Shown here: piece by piece, positions 34,422 to 42,643 of the stretch
Position numbering within the stretch: the stretch's first letter is position 1
Layout: every line of letters starts with the position of its first letter
Source of the DNA: Afipia sp049747295
GTDB lineage: Bacteria > Pseudomonadota > Alphaproteobacteria > Rhizobiales > Xanthobacteraceae
DNA length: 64,000 nt
Direction: 5' to 3'
Assembly: GCF_049747295.1 (NCBI RefSeq)
Contig: NZ_JBMHJM010000001.1
Coordinates: 3,720,001 to 3,784,000, forward strand
Program-made: the position numbers and the translations under genes
The notes under the pieces: model-generated
The model's input: the letters and a program-made list of their open reading frames with translations, nothing else
Database searches by the model: none
Told to the model about the DNA's origin: nothing

Positions 34422-36101
34422 TTACGGCTTGTCCTCGCGAGAAAGGGCGACCCGGAAACCGTGGGTCGGATAGCGCACGACGGCGTCGTAACGGTCGCGG
34501 CTTGCGGGGCGGGCTGAGCGGGCGTCGTTGCGCCACGATCCTGATCTTATCACGCGTGAAGTACAATCGCCGTCGGAGGTCCATGCCGAACCATCGGATG
34601 GCGCCCCTTGATAATTCTTGTGCCAGCAATCCTCGACCCATTGATCGACGCCGCCGCCCATGTCGTGAAGGCCGAACGGATTGGGCTTGAGGCTTCCGAC
34701 GTTCAACGGTTGTTCGGCTGTGGTATCAAGGCAATTTCGGCAATTGACGATGCCGTTCTGAAATTGGTCGCCCCACCAGTAGATGGTCTGCGTGCCGCCA
34801 CGGGCGGCGTACTCCCACTCGGCTTCACTGGGCAGTCGGTATGGCTTCTTCGTCTCTTGCGAGAGCCAGGCAACGAATTGCTTGGCGTCGTTCCAGCTCA
34901 CGTCCGTGATCGGCGCATCGTCGCGGCCCGTAGCGGTGAACGAACACGCCTTGGCCGCGGCGCAGGCGTTCCATTCGCGCACCGTGATCGGCGTTTTACT
35001 CATTGAAAACGGTTTCACCGACACGCGATGGATCGGCCGCTCCGACAGATCGTCGTTGCTCCCCATCGTGAAGCCGCCGCCGTTCAGCGGCACCATGTCG
35101 GGCTCCTTTGCCTTCGCTGCAGCGGGAGGCGGCGTGATCGCCGCTGGTGCAGTCGCTACCGCAGGCGGTGCTGCTGGAGCCGCTTGCGGGACCGGAGTTG
35201 CCTGCGGCACTGGAGCTGTCTGCATCGGCTTGGCTTGCGACAGCGGAGGCGTCACGGTGATGGCGGGCACCTTTGCCGTTTCCGAAGGTGGCAACGCGGG
35301 AGGCGCCTTGGCTGTCTCTGCAGGAGCCTGGAGTGGCGTTGGCACCGGCGCTTGCAGTGGCGCTGTCGCTGGTACTCGGCTCGCGATCATCTGATCACGA
35401 GGCTTGATCACGAAGTACCAGAATGCGCCGCCGGCAACGGACAGAAAGACAACCGTGGCGGCAACGAGCATCGCGGCGAGCGGCCGTATCCGGCTCTCGA
35501 TCAGTGCCGATGGATCGGGCAAAACACGATAGACCCGCACTGGATCGGTGATGTTCTTCACCTGCTTGTCGCCGAGCGACTGATAGCCGCAGACGAGCTT
35601 GTGTTTGACCTGTTCGTAGATGCCGCCGGAAATGAAGATCTGCCCCGGATTGGCAATCCCTTCGAGGCGGGAGGCGACGTTGACGCCGTCGCCATAGACG
35701 TCTTCGCTCTCCACGATCACATCGCCGAGATTGACGCCGATCCGGTAGACGATCGAGCTTTCGCGCGGCTGCGATGCGTTGCGTCCCACCATGCTCTGCT
35801 GGATGACAATGGCGCAACGCACGGCTTCGACGGGACTGTCGAAGATCGCAATGAAGCCGTCGCCGGTGGTTTTCACCAGCCGGCCGTGATGCTCCAGGAT
35901 CGTCGGCTCGATGAGATCACGCTCGATCCGCTTGACGCGGGCGTAAGTGCCGTCCTCGTCGAGCTGCATGAGGCGGCTGTAGCCTGCGATGTCGCCTGCG
36001 ATGATTGCGGCAAGCCGGCGCGGCGACGCATCATGCGGATGCTCCCCATCATTCCCCGTTCGGAAGTGATGAATTTCACCGCGCATCGTCCAGCGCCTCA
36101 C
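34422..36101 (-). CDS. Class III adenylate/guanylate cyclase fused to a SUMF1-like (FGE-sulfatase) domain
   Basis: This is a 559-residue three-part protein. Residues about 25-190 are a cytoplasmic class III cyclase domain (RRLAAIIAGDIAGYSRLMQ with metal Asp, TTGDGFIAIFDSPVEAV, YGDGVNVASRLEGIANPGQIFISGG). A membrane helix follows at about 210-232 (LAAMLVAATVVFLSVAGGAFWYFV). A Pro/Ala-rich linker of about 100 residues leads to a C-terminal SUMF1-like domain (MVPLNGGGFTMGS...YRLPSEAEWEYAARGG...GSWRNDARSARPASR). The two catalytic cysteines of formylglycine-generating enzyme are absent (GSWRND-ARSAR), so this domain is probably a periplasmic sensor or binding module. Starts at 36101 or 36086 are both possible. 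Confidence 0.9.
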   Translation of the reverse strand: MRRWTMRGEIHHFRTGNDGEHPHDASPRRLAAIIAGDIAGYSRLMQLDEDGTYARVKRIERDLIEPTILEHHGRLVKTTGDGFIAIFDSPVEAVRCAIVIQQSMVGRNASQPRESSIVYRIGVNLGDVIVESEDVYGDGVNVASRLEGIANPGQIFISGGIYEQVKHKLVCGYQSLGDKQVKNITDPVRVYRVLPDPSALIESRIRPLAAMLVAATVVFLSVAGGAFWYFVIKPRDQMIASRVPATAPLQAPVPTPLQAPAETAKAPPALPPSETAKVPAITVTPPLSQAKPMQTAPVPQATPVPQAAPAAPPAVATAPAAITPPPAAAKAKEPDMVPLNGGGFTMGSNDDLSERPIHRVSVKPFSMSKTPITVREWNACAAAKACSFTATGRDDAPITDVSWNDAKQFVAWLSQETKKPYRLPSEAEWEYAARGGTQTIYWWGDQFQNGIVNCRNCLDTTAEQPLNVGSLKPNPFGLHDMGGGVDQWVEDCWHKNYQGAPSDGSAWTSDGDCTSRVIRSGSWRNDARSARPASRDRYDAVVRYPTHGFRVALSREDKP

Positions 36102-36262
36102 CGATCGGGAACACGCAACTTACAGGCGAGCGGTCAGATTTTTTCCGTGCAACGCACGGCCGGTTGCCGGAAGGCTACGCCGATTGGGCGATGCAGACAA
36201 TTACCTCGTACGGTCGATAGGACAGGGAGGCTGTCGCGTGCGTGCGCCCATGCGTGAAACAA

Positions 36263-36964
36263 TCAGGGCCGTTTAAGCGGCCAGTGCTCGATCACCGTGA
36301 ACTGGGACGCAGCATCGTTTTGGCGCAGCAGTGCAAGGTGTTCCACTGCGATCGAACTGAGCTCAATAGCCGCGAAGCGCTTCTGCAAAGCTTCCAGCAC
36401 GCCGTCGCGCCGCTCAGCCGGTAACGATCCGGTCAACGTCATGTGAAAACGAAATTCGTCGAACACATAAGGGTAGCCCCAGCGGTCGAGATACGCGACC
36501 TGCTGCTCTGACAAGGCGGCAACGTTGCGCCGGGCGCGATCCTCGGATGTCAGCGGCGTGCGAAAATCGTCGAACGTCGTCACGCAGTCGGCGGCGAACG
36601 TCTGCAAGTCTGGTGAAGGCGCGTGCGGCACAATGGCGATGAAGCTGCCGATGGCGCGAACAACCGGTGTGATGACCGGAACGGCGCGGGGCGTCTGCGC
36701 GAACCTTCCGATCGCCGAGATGAGCTCGCTCTCGGTCTTGCCCGATACCAGCGAGATCGGCGCCTTCAGTGTGGCATGAAAGCCGTACTTGCGTGGATCG
36801 ACGGTGATTTGTTTCCAGTCCGCGATCTGCGCTTCGATGCCGTCGACAAAAGGCAGCGCCTTCCCTGTGAAAGAGTCATAGCCGAGCAGGCTCGCGCCGA
36901 AGCGATAAAGAACGCTGTCGGCGGAAGGCACGAAGTAGATGGCGTAGCGGGGATACTGCGGCAT
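36263..36964 (-). CDS. DUF1045 protein, 2H phosphoesterase superfamily, phosphonate-associated
   Basis: This 233-residue protein has two H-x-T/S motifs, HATL (in PRKYGFHATLKAPISL) and HMTL (in FDEFRFHMTLTGSLP), about 105 residues apart. This is the active-site signature of 2H phosphoesterases, which open cyclic phosphates. The family is repeatedly linked to phn genes; here it follows phnM by 24 nt. PhnP, which opens 5-phosphoribosyl 1,2-cyclic phosphate in E. coli, is missing from the window, and this protein could do that step. The function is inferred. Confidence 0.85.
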   Translation of the reverse strand: MPQYPRYAIYFVPSADSVLYRFGASLLGYDSFTGKALPFVDGIEAQIADWKQITVDPRKYGFHATLKAPISLVSGKTESELISAIGRFAQTPRAVPVITPVVRAIGSFIAIVPHAPSPDLQTFAADCVTTFDDFRTPLTSEDRARRNVAALSEQQVAYLDRWGYPYVFDEFRFHMTLTGSLPAERRDGVLEALQKRFAAIELSSIAVEHLALLRQNDAASQFTVIEHWPLKRP

Positions 36965-36988
36965 GCGATCTCTTGACTAGCGAAGCTT

Positions 36989-38185
36989 TCAGGCCGGTTC
37001 AACCCTGCGCGCAGCCACAGTTTTCGTTATTGTCATTCGCTGCGGTTCGGTGAGATAGACGAGCTGTCCGCCGGCAATCACCGCCACGATGCGTGGCCGC
37101 AGCGCCTCCTGCGCATCCACCAATATGATGTCCGCGCGCTTGCCGGGGGCGATCTCGCCGCGGTCGTGCAGGCCCGTCGCCGCCGCCGGTGCGCCGGAAA
37201 CCAATGACCAGGCTTGTGGCAGTGGCACGATCCTGTCGGCCGCGAGACGGAACGCCGCGAGCAGCGGCGCCGGATAGTAATAGTCTGACGCGAGGATGGA
37301 GCAGAGACCCTTGTTCACCATCTCGGCTGCACTGGTCCAGCCGGTGTGGCTGCCGCCGCGCACGACGTTCGGCGCGCCGAACACGGTGAAGTCGCCGCCG
37401 TCGATCGCGGCGCGGGCGGTTTCCTCGTTGATCGGGAACTCCGCGATGTCGATGCCGAGCCCGCGGAAGTTCGCGCGCTGCTCCGGAGACTCGTCGTCAT
37501 GGGAGAGCAACGGCACATCGTTGTCGCGGGCAATCGCGGCAAGCCGTTCGATTGATGCAGGCACGTCGTCCGCGCGCTTCATGACCCGGTCCACCAGCGC
37601 ATCGAATTCGCTTTCGCTGAGGCCGGAGCGCTCGACCATGCGCGCGCGCTTCTTCGGATTGCTCATCGACGCAGTGGTCATGTGCATGTGATCGTTGAAG
37701 GCGAGCAGGCTGACGCGGCCCGTCGCCAGCCACTCGGCGATCATCGGCTCCGCATCGAGGTTGAAGGTCTCCTGCCGCAGATGGAACCGCGTGTCGGCCG
37801 CGAAGCGTGGATGCAATTCCTCGATGGCGTCGGCAAGACGGTGAGCGTTCTCGGTGCCGCGCAAGCCCGGCTCCCATGACCATGTCGCCGCATGAAAGAC
37901 GGTGGTCATGCCGTTGGCGATGGCCTGGCGGTCGCTGTCCATCAGCGCAACGTCGATCGGGAAATCGACGCCGGGGCGCGGCATCATCTGCCGTTCGAAG
38001 GCATCGCCATGCATGTCCACAATACCGGGGAGGGCGATCAGGCCGCGGCTGTCGATGCGGAGCGAAGCAGGTTCGGCACGCGACGATGTTTCCGAGATGA
38101 GGCCATCCGCCACATGGATAGTTGCATCATCCACAAATTCGTTGCCGATCAGCGTCTGTCCGCCTTCGATCAAGATATCCGTCAT
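36989..38185 (-). CDS. phnM: PhnM-like alpha-D-ribose 1-methylphosphonate 5-triphosphate diphosphatase, first paralogue
   Basis: This is a 398-residue amidohydrolase-fold protein with LIALPGIVDMHGDAFERQMMPRPGVDFP, the internal LLAFNDHMH and PLLSHDDESPEQ metal-binding blocks, and NVVRGGSHTGWTSAAEMVNKGLCSILASDYYYP. These match PhnM, which releases pyrophosphate from the C-P lyase intermediate. Compared with the second paralogue at 48067, the first metal motif is HGDAFE rather than HTDHLE, so substrate or metal use may differ. It sits between the acetyltransferase and 2H phosphoesterase genes in a minus-strand operon divergent from phnC. Confidence 0.88.
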   Translation of the reverse strand: MTDILIEGGQTLIGNEFVDDATIHVADGLISETSSRAEPASLRIDSRGLIALPGIVDMHGDAFERQMMPRPGVDFPIDVALMDSDRQAIANGMTTVFHAATWSWEPGLRGTENAHRLADAIEELHPRFAADTRFHLRQETFNLDAEPMIAEWLATGRVSLLAFNDHMHMTTASMSNPKKRARMVERSGLSESEFDALVDRVMKRADDVPASIERLAAIARDNDVPLLSHDDESPEQRANFRGLGIDIAEFPINEETARAAIDGGDFTVFGAPNVVRGGSHTGWTSAAEMVNKGLCSILASDYYYPAPLLAAFRLAADRIVPLPQAWSLVSGAPAAATGLHDRGEIAPGKRADIILVDAQEALRPRIVAVIAGGQLVYLTEPQRMTITKTVAARRVEPA

Positions 38186-38203
38186 GCTTCGTCCGATCCC
38201 GCG

Positions 38204-38836
38204 TTATGCCAGCGCGTTGTTGTTGTACTTCTCGACAAAGGCTTCCACCGGCAGTTTCCGGAAATCCGGCAGCGCGCTGCGAAGCTGGTCGTGGGTCCAG
38301 TCCCACCATGCCAGCGCCATCAATTGTTCTTCGATCTTTTCCGAGAACCGTCGCCGGATCGGTTTCGCCGGATTGCCGCCGACAATGGTGTAGGCAGGCA
38401 CATCCTTGGTGACGACGGCGCCCGCTGCGACCACCGCGCCTGTGCCGATGTTGCGGCCCGGCAGCACGATGGCGCCGTGACCGATCCAGACGTCGTGGCC
38501 AAATGTCACATGATGGCTGCGTCGCCAGTCGAAGAACTCCGCGTCATCGCTCTCGCCCGGGAAATAGGCACTCGCGCGATAGGTGAAGTGAGCCTGCGTC
38601 GCGCGATGCATCGGATGATTGCCGGGGTTGATTCGCGTCATCGCCGCGATCGAGCAGAACTTTCCGATGGTGGCGTAGGTAATCTGGCTGTCGTTCACGA
38701 CATAGGAATAATCGCCGAGCGTAACTTCAAGAAGTGTTGTTCGTGCGCCGATTTCGCAATAAGCGCCCGCCTTGCTGTCGCGGAGTGTTGCAGTCGGGTC
38801 GATGAAGGGTTCGACGGAAAGTGTCTTGCCAGCCAT
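38204..38836 (-). CDS. Phosphonate-cluster hexapeptide-repeat acetyltransferase
   Basis: This 210-residue left-handed beta-helix enzyme begins at the ATG at 38836. Hexapeptide stretches include ATLRDSKAGAYCEIGARTTLLEVTLGDYSYV and HDVWIGHGAIVLPGRNIGTGAVVAAGAVVTKDVPAYTIVGGNPAKPIRRRF, which is the acetyl-CoA-binding coil. Members of this group are found in phn clusters in place of the GNAT protein PhnO and may acetylate aminoalkylphosphonates. It is first in the operon with phnM and the 2H phosphoesterase and has candidate Pho boxes upstream. Confidence 0.87.
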   Translation of the reverse strand: MAGKTLSVEPFIDPTATLRDSKAGAYCEIGARTTLLEVTLGDYSYVVNDSQITYATIGKFCSIAAMTRINPGNHPMHRATQAHFTYRASAYFPGESDDAEFFDWRRSHHVTFGHDVWIGHGAIVLPGRNIGTGAVVAAGAVVTKDVPAYTIVGGNPAKPIRRRFSEKIEEQLMALAWWDWTHDQLRSALPDFRKLPVEAFVEKYNNNALA

Positions 38837-38903
38837 AGGCGGTGGAATCTCGTAGTGAGGTGAGGCAGGGATGAGGGTGTGCGTAGTGTCTTCGGTGTGT
38901 TTC

Positions 38904-38932
38904 GTGACAATGTCATGAAGTTCGGATGACGG
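38904..38932 (-). promoter_or_regulatory. Candidate Pho box array for the acetyltransferase-phnM-2H operon
   Basis: On the minus strand three 7-mers in 11-bp register read CCGTCAT, ACTTCAT and TTGTCAC, with 4-bp spacers. Two match the CTGTCAT/C PhoB half-site at 6 of 7 positions; the middle one is poor. The block ends 68 bp upstream of the acetyltransferase start. Confidence 0.45.
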
Positions 38933-38979
38933 CAAACCTCTTCCGCATTGCACACAGAAGTGCGCGGGAACAGTCCACG

Positions 38980-38997
38980 CTGTCACACAACTGTAGA
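38980..38997 (+). promoter_or_regulatory. Candidate Pho box upstream of phnC
   Basis: CTGTCAC-ACAA-CTGTAGA has the 7+4+7 layout of the PhoB site; the first half matches the CTGTCAY consensus fully and the second at 4-5 positions. It lies 45 bp before the phnC start codon. Low-phosphate control of phosphonate uptake is well known and fits the gene content. Confidence 0.6.
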
Positions 38998-39042
38998 ATA
39001 CCCGCGTTAGCGGTGGAGCTCTGTTAAGCACGGAGCCGACGA

Positions 39043-39855
39043 ATGCTTGTAGTGGACGGATTGACGTGCCGGTTTGGTGCAAAGACGGCCGTTGATAATG
39101 CTTCTTTCTCGATCGAGCCGGGCCGGTTCGTCGGCGTGATTGGTCGTTCGGGCGCCGGCAAGTCCACCCTTCTGCGCATGATCAACCGCTTGGAAGAGCC
39201 AACCGGCGGACGCATCAGCTTCGAAGGCGTCGACGTGACGGCATTGAAGGGCCAAGAGTTGCGCCGCTGGCGTGCGCGATCGGCAATGATTTTCCAGCAG
39301 TTCAATCTGGTCGGTCGCCTCGACGTGCTGACCAACGTCTTGATGGGCCGCCTTGCAGGCGTGCCGCTGTGGCGCTCGATGAGTCAGATGTGGGCGCAGG
39401 ATGACAAGGCGATTGCCATCTCCGCGCTCGAACAATTCGACATGATGCCGATGGCGGCGCAGCGCGCCGATCAGCTCTCCGGCGGACAGCAGCAGCGTGT
39501 GGCCATTGCACGCGCGCTGGTTCAGCAGCCGGATATCATTTTGGCGGACGAGCCGATTGCATCGCTCGATCCGCGCAACACCCGCATCGTGATGGACGCA
39601 CTGCTGCGCATCAACAAGCACTTTGGCATCACGGTGATGTGCAACCTGCATTCACTCGATCTGGCAAGGACTTACTGTGACCGTCTGATCGGTATGTCCG
39701 CAGGCCGCGTTGTGTTCGATGGCGTGCCTGCGATGCTCACGGACTCGATCGCCCGCGAACTTTACGACCTCGAGGCTGGTGAAGTCATGGACGAAACGCC
39801 GGACTTCGTACCAGGAGCATTGGCACCCGCGCTCGGAAATGTCGCGGCTGCCTGA
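39043..39855 (+). CDS. phnC: Phosphonate ABC transporter ATP-binding protein PhnC
   Basis: This 270-residue ATPase has Walker A GRSGAGKSTLLRMINRL, Q-loop IFQQFNLVGRLDVLTNVLMGRL, signature LSGGQQQRVAIARAL and Walker B IILADEPIASLD. The RMINRLEEPT and NVLMGRL segments are typical of PhnC. It powers phosphonate import with PhnD and two PhnE proteins encoded downstream. It leads the plus-strand phn genes behind the candidate Pho box. Confidence 0.93.
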   Translation: MLVVDGLTCRFGAKTAVDNASFSIEPGRFVGVIGRSGAGKSTLLRMINRLEEPTGGRISFEGVDVTALKGQELRRWRARSAMIFQQFNLVGRLDVLTNVLMGRLAGVPLWRSMSQMWAQDDKAIAISALEQFDMMPMAAQRADQLSGGQQQRVAIARALVQQPDIILADEPIASLDPRNTRIVMDALLRINKHFGITVMCNLHSLDLARTYCDRLIGMSAGRVVFDGVPAMLTDSIARELYDLEAGEVMDETPDFVPGALAPALGNVAAA

Positions 39856-39894
39856 TCTTTCTGCCGAAACTATCTGACATAACAGGGGGACTTT

Positions 39895-40833
39895 ATGTTC
39901 AATCGTCGTACTATTCTCGCCGGCGCAGCAGCGCTTGCGTTCACTGCAACCACAGCTTCGGCTCAGGACTGGAAAGCCAAGTATCCCGAGCTCAACTTTG
40001 CCGTCGTTCCCGCCGAGAACGCCTCGGGCGTGACCGAGCGCTGGGCGCCGTTCATTGCTTACCTGAGCAAGGAACTGGGCGTGAAGGTGAACCTTCGCAT
40101 TGCCAACGACTATGCGGCGGTGATCGAAGGTCAACGCAACGGCAATATCCACATTGCCAGCTATGGTTCGGCGTCGTTCTCGCGCGCCCGCCTCACCGGC
40201 GTGAAGACCGAAGCGTTCGCCAACGACCGCAACATCGACGGCAGCACCGGCTACTATTCGATGTTCTTCGTGCTGGCCAAGAGCCCCTACAAGAGCATTG
40301 ACGACCTGAAGGGCAAGAACCTCGGCCTCGTCGATCCGAACTCGACCTCGGGCAACAACGTGCCGCGCTTCGAGCTGAACAAGATGCACATCGGCGATGC
40401 TGAATCCTATTTCAGCAAGGTGGTGTTCACCGGCAGCCACGAGAACGCGCTGCTCGCGCTCGCCCAGGGCACCGTCGATGTTGCCGCCAACCAGTGGACC
40501 AACGACAACGACTCGACGCTGCAGCAGATGCTCACCAAGACCATGCTGAAGAACGCCGACGGCACGCCGATGAAGAAGGAAGATTTCCGCAGCATCCACA
40601 AGTCGGCTGCGATCCTGAACGGACCTTATGCCGTTCTCGAAGACATGCCGGCTGACCTGAAGGCTTCGATTGAAAAGGCCTTCTTTGATGCACCGACCAA
40701 GGACAAGGCTGCATTCGAGCGTCTGTCGGATGGCCAGAAGCAGGGCTTCGCTCAGGCCAAGACGACCGACTGGAACGACACCATCGAACTGATCAAGTTC
40801 GTCGACAGCCTTCGCAAGAAGAAGGGCTCCTGA
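39895..40833 (+). CDS. phnD: Phosphonate ABC transporter substrate-binding protein PhnD
   Basis: This 312-residue periplasmic protein has a signal peptide (RRTILAGAAALAFTATTASA) with an RR pair near the start. Mature sequence PELNFAVVPAENASGVTERWAPFIAYLSKELGVKVNLRIANDYAAVIEGQRNGNIHIASYG and SPYKSIDDLKGKNLGLVDPNSTSGNNVPRFEL match PhnD, whose STSG-type loop binds the phosphonate group. A strong hairpin terminator follows directly, before phnE. Confidence 0.94.
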   Translation: MFNRRTILAGAAALAFTATTASAQDWKAKYPELNFAVVPAENASGVTERWAPFIAYLSKELGVKVNLRIANDYAAVIEGQRNGNIHIASYGSASFSRARLTGVKTEAFANDRNIDGSTGYYSMFFVLAKSPYKSIDDLKGKNLGLVDPNSTSGNNVPRFELNKMHIGDAESYFSKVVFTGSHENALLALAQGTVDVAANQWTNDNDSTLQQMLTKTMLKNADGTPMKKEDFRSIHKSAAILNGPYAVLEDMPADLKASIEKAFFDAPTKDKAAFERLSDGQKQGFAQAKTTDWNDTIELIKFVDSLRKKKGS

Positions 40834-40842
40834 TTGGGGCAG

Positions 40843-40879
40843 ACGACCGGACTGCATTCGCAGTCCGGTCGTTTTCTTT
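40843..40879 (+). terminator. Hairpin with T-run between phnD and phnE (internal terminator)
   Basis: A 13-bp perfect stem ACGACCGGACTGC / GCAGTCCGGTCGT with an ATTC loop is followed by TTTCTTT. It lies inside the transporter operon and ends 23 bp before phnE1, so it probably lowers permease expression relative to phnC and phnD. Confidence 0.85.
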
Positions 40880-40901
40880 GCGCTCATAGAGCTATCAACC
40901 T

Positions 40902-41786
40902 TTGACCATCAGCCTCACCAGCTATCCGCCCCAGCAGATCGCGGCGCTTGAAGCCGCGTATAACGCGTCGATTGCGCGCAAGCGCGTCCGCTTTCTCATC
41001 GGGCTTGTCGTTTTCGTGGCGCTGCTGATCGTCGCGGGCCTTGGCGCCGAGGTGGCGCCGGAGACATTGGTCGAGAAGATCGGAAACTTCGTCGGCTATT
41101 TCGACCGTATTCTTCATCTCGACAGCGGCGCGCGGGTCTGGACCGATCCGGCCGAGTGGTTCTGGGGATGGAAGGGCTGGCTCAAGCTGCTCGGTGAAAC
41201 ACTGCTGCTGAGTTACGTCGGCACCGTAATCGGCGCGCTCGGTGCGCTGTGCCTGAACTTCTTTGCCGCGGCCAATACGTCGCCGCATCCGGTGGTGCGC
41301 TTCGTCACGCGCCGCTTTTTAGAATTCTGTCGCACCGTTCCGGGCATCGTGTTCGCGCTGATTTTCGTGATCGCCTTTGGTCTCGGGCCGATGGCGGGCA
41401 TGCTTGCGATTGCGATCCACTGCATCGGTGCGCTCGGCAAGCTCTATTACGAGATTGTCGAGAACATCGACATGAAGCCGTTGGAGGGCCTGCGCTCGAC
41501 CGGCGCCAACTGGCTGTCGTGCATCCGTTTCGCGGTACTACCGCAGGTGATGCCGGGTTTTGCCAGCTACACGCTGCTGCGCTTCGAGATTAATGTGCGC
41601 GAAGCTTCCATCATGGGCTTTGTGGGTGCTGGCGGCATCGGGCAAGAACTCGTGGTCGCGGTGCGCAAGTTCTTTTATTCGGACGTCAGCGCGATCCTGG
41701 TGATGATCATCGTCACCGTGTTCATTATCGACATCCTCACCGGCTGGCTGCGCGGACGCCTGCTCAGCACGGGAGAGCGGGCATGA
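40902..41786 (+). CDS. phnE: Phosphonate ABC transporter permease PhnE, first copy
   Basis: This is a 294-residue permease with an N-terminal membrane segment (FLIGLVVFVALLIVAGLGAEVAP) and the binding-protein-dependent transport core. The EAA-type loop is GKLYYEIVENIDMKPLEGLRSTGANWLSCIRFAVLPQVMPGFASYTLLRFEINVREASIMGFVGAGGIG. The start codon is a TTG at 40902 with no strong ribosome site, and a hairpin terminator precedes it. It pairs with the second PhnE, whose ATG overlaps this stop codon. Confidence 0.9.
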   Translation: MTISLTSYPPQQIAALEAAYNASIARKRVRFLIGLVVFVALLIVAGLGAEVAPETLVEKIGNFVGYFDRILHLDSGARVWTDPAEWFWGWKGWLKLLGETLLLSYVGTVIGALGALCLNFFAAANTSPHPVVRFVTRRFLEFCRTVPGIVFALIFVIAFGLGPMAGMLAIAIHCIGALGKLYYEIVENIDMKPLEGLRSTGANWLSCIRFAVLPQVMPGFASYTLLRFEINVREASIMGFVGAGGIGQELVVAVRKFFYSDVSAILVMIIVTVFIIDILTGWLRGRLLSTGERA

Positions 41787-42634
41787 TCGCGGCGGATCGC
41801 AGCCCGGCGGAACTGGCGGCGCAGTATCCCGACCTGTTTCGCGGATCGAATGCAGGCCGCGTGAAAGCACTCCTGGTTGCCGCGGCGGCGATCGCGCTGT
41901 TCTTTTTCGGCTGCTGGTATCTGGAGATTTCGATCCACCGGCTGGTGACCGGCTTCAAGCAACTCGGCTGGTTCGTCATGCTGATGATCCCGCCGGATCC
42001 CGGCACATCGTTCCCGACCTATCTCCACGCCATGGGAGAAACCCTGTCGATCGCGTTTCTCGGCACGCTATTGGCGGCGCTCATGGCGCTTCCCGTCAGC
42101 ATGCTGGCGGCGAAGAACATCATTCCATCCATTTTTCTGCGCTTTCCAGTGCGGCGGTTTCTGGATTCGGTTCGCGGCATCGATACGCTGATCTGGGCTC
42201 TTGTATGGATCAACGTTGTCGGGCTCGGCCCATTCGCGGGCGTGCTGGCGATTGCGACATCGGACTTCGGTGCGTTCGGCAAACTGTTCTCGGAAGCGAT
42301 GGAAGGTGCCGACCGCAAGCAGGTCGAGGGCATCCGCGCGGCGGGCGGCAGCAAGCTGCATGAGATCCGGTTCGGACTGCTGCCGCAGGTGCTGCCTGTG
42401 CTCGCAGGGCAGATTCTCTATTTCATCGAGTCGAACACGCGTTCGGCCACCATCATTGGCATCGTCGGTGCAGGCGGCATCGGCCTTCAGCTTGCCGAGC
42501 AGATCCGTGTGCTGGAATGGCAGAAGGTCTCGACGCTGATTCTGATGATCCTCGTCGCGGTGGCCGCGATTGATTTCGTCTCGAACCGGCTCCGCCGTGC
42601 AATCATCGGCCGGGCAGGCGAAGCCCGGCACTAA
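41783..42634 (+). CDS. phnE: Phosphonate ABC transporter permease PhnE, second copy
   Basis: This 283-residue permease overlaps the first copy by ATGA, so the two are coupled and form a heterodimeric channel. It has FPTYLHAMGETLSIAFLGTLLAALMALPVSMLAAKN and the EAA-type loop AFGKLFSEAMEGADRKQVEGIRAAGGSKLHEIRFGLLPQVLPVLAGQILYFIESNTRSATIIGIVGAGGIG. Two-PhnE systems are common in rhizobia. Confidence 0.93.
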   Translation: MIAADRSPAELAAQYPDLFRGSNAGRVKALLVAAAAIALFFFGCWYLEISIHRLVTGFKQLGWFVMLMIPPDPGTSFPTYLHAMGETLSIAFLGTLLAALMALPVSMLAAKNIIPSIFLRFPVRRFLDSVRGIDTLIWALVWINVVGLGPFAGVLAIATSDFGAFGKLFSEAMEGADRKQVEGIRAAGGSKLHEIRFGLLPQVLPVLAGQILYFIESNTRSATIIGIVGAGGIGLQLAEQIRVLEWQKVSTLILMILVAVAAIDFVSNRLRRAIIGRAGEARH

Positions 42635-42643
42635 TTTCCACCG

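Noticed and set aside
34422..35100. A functional formylglycine-generating enzyme domain
   Set aside because: The SUMF-like fold is present but both catalytic cysteines are replaced, and no sulfatase gene is nearby.
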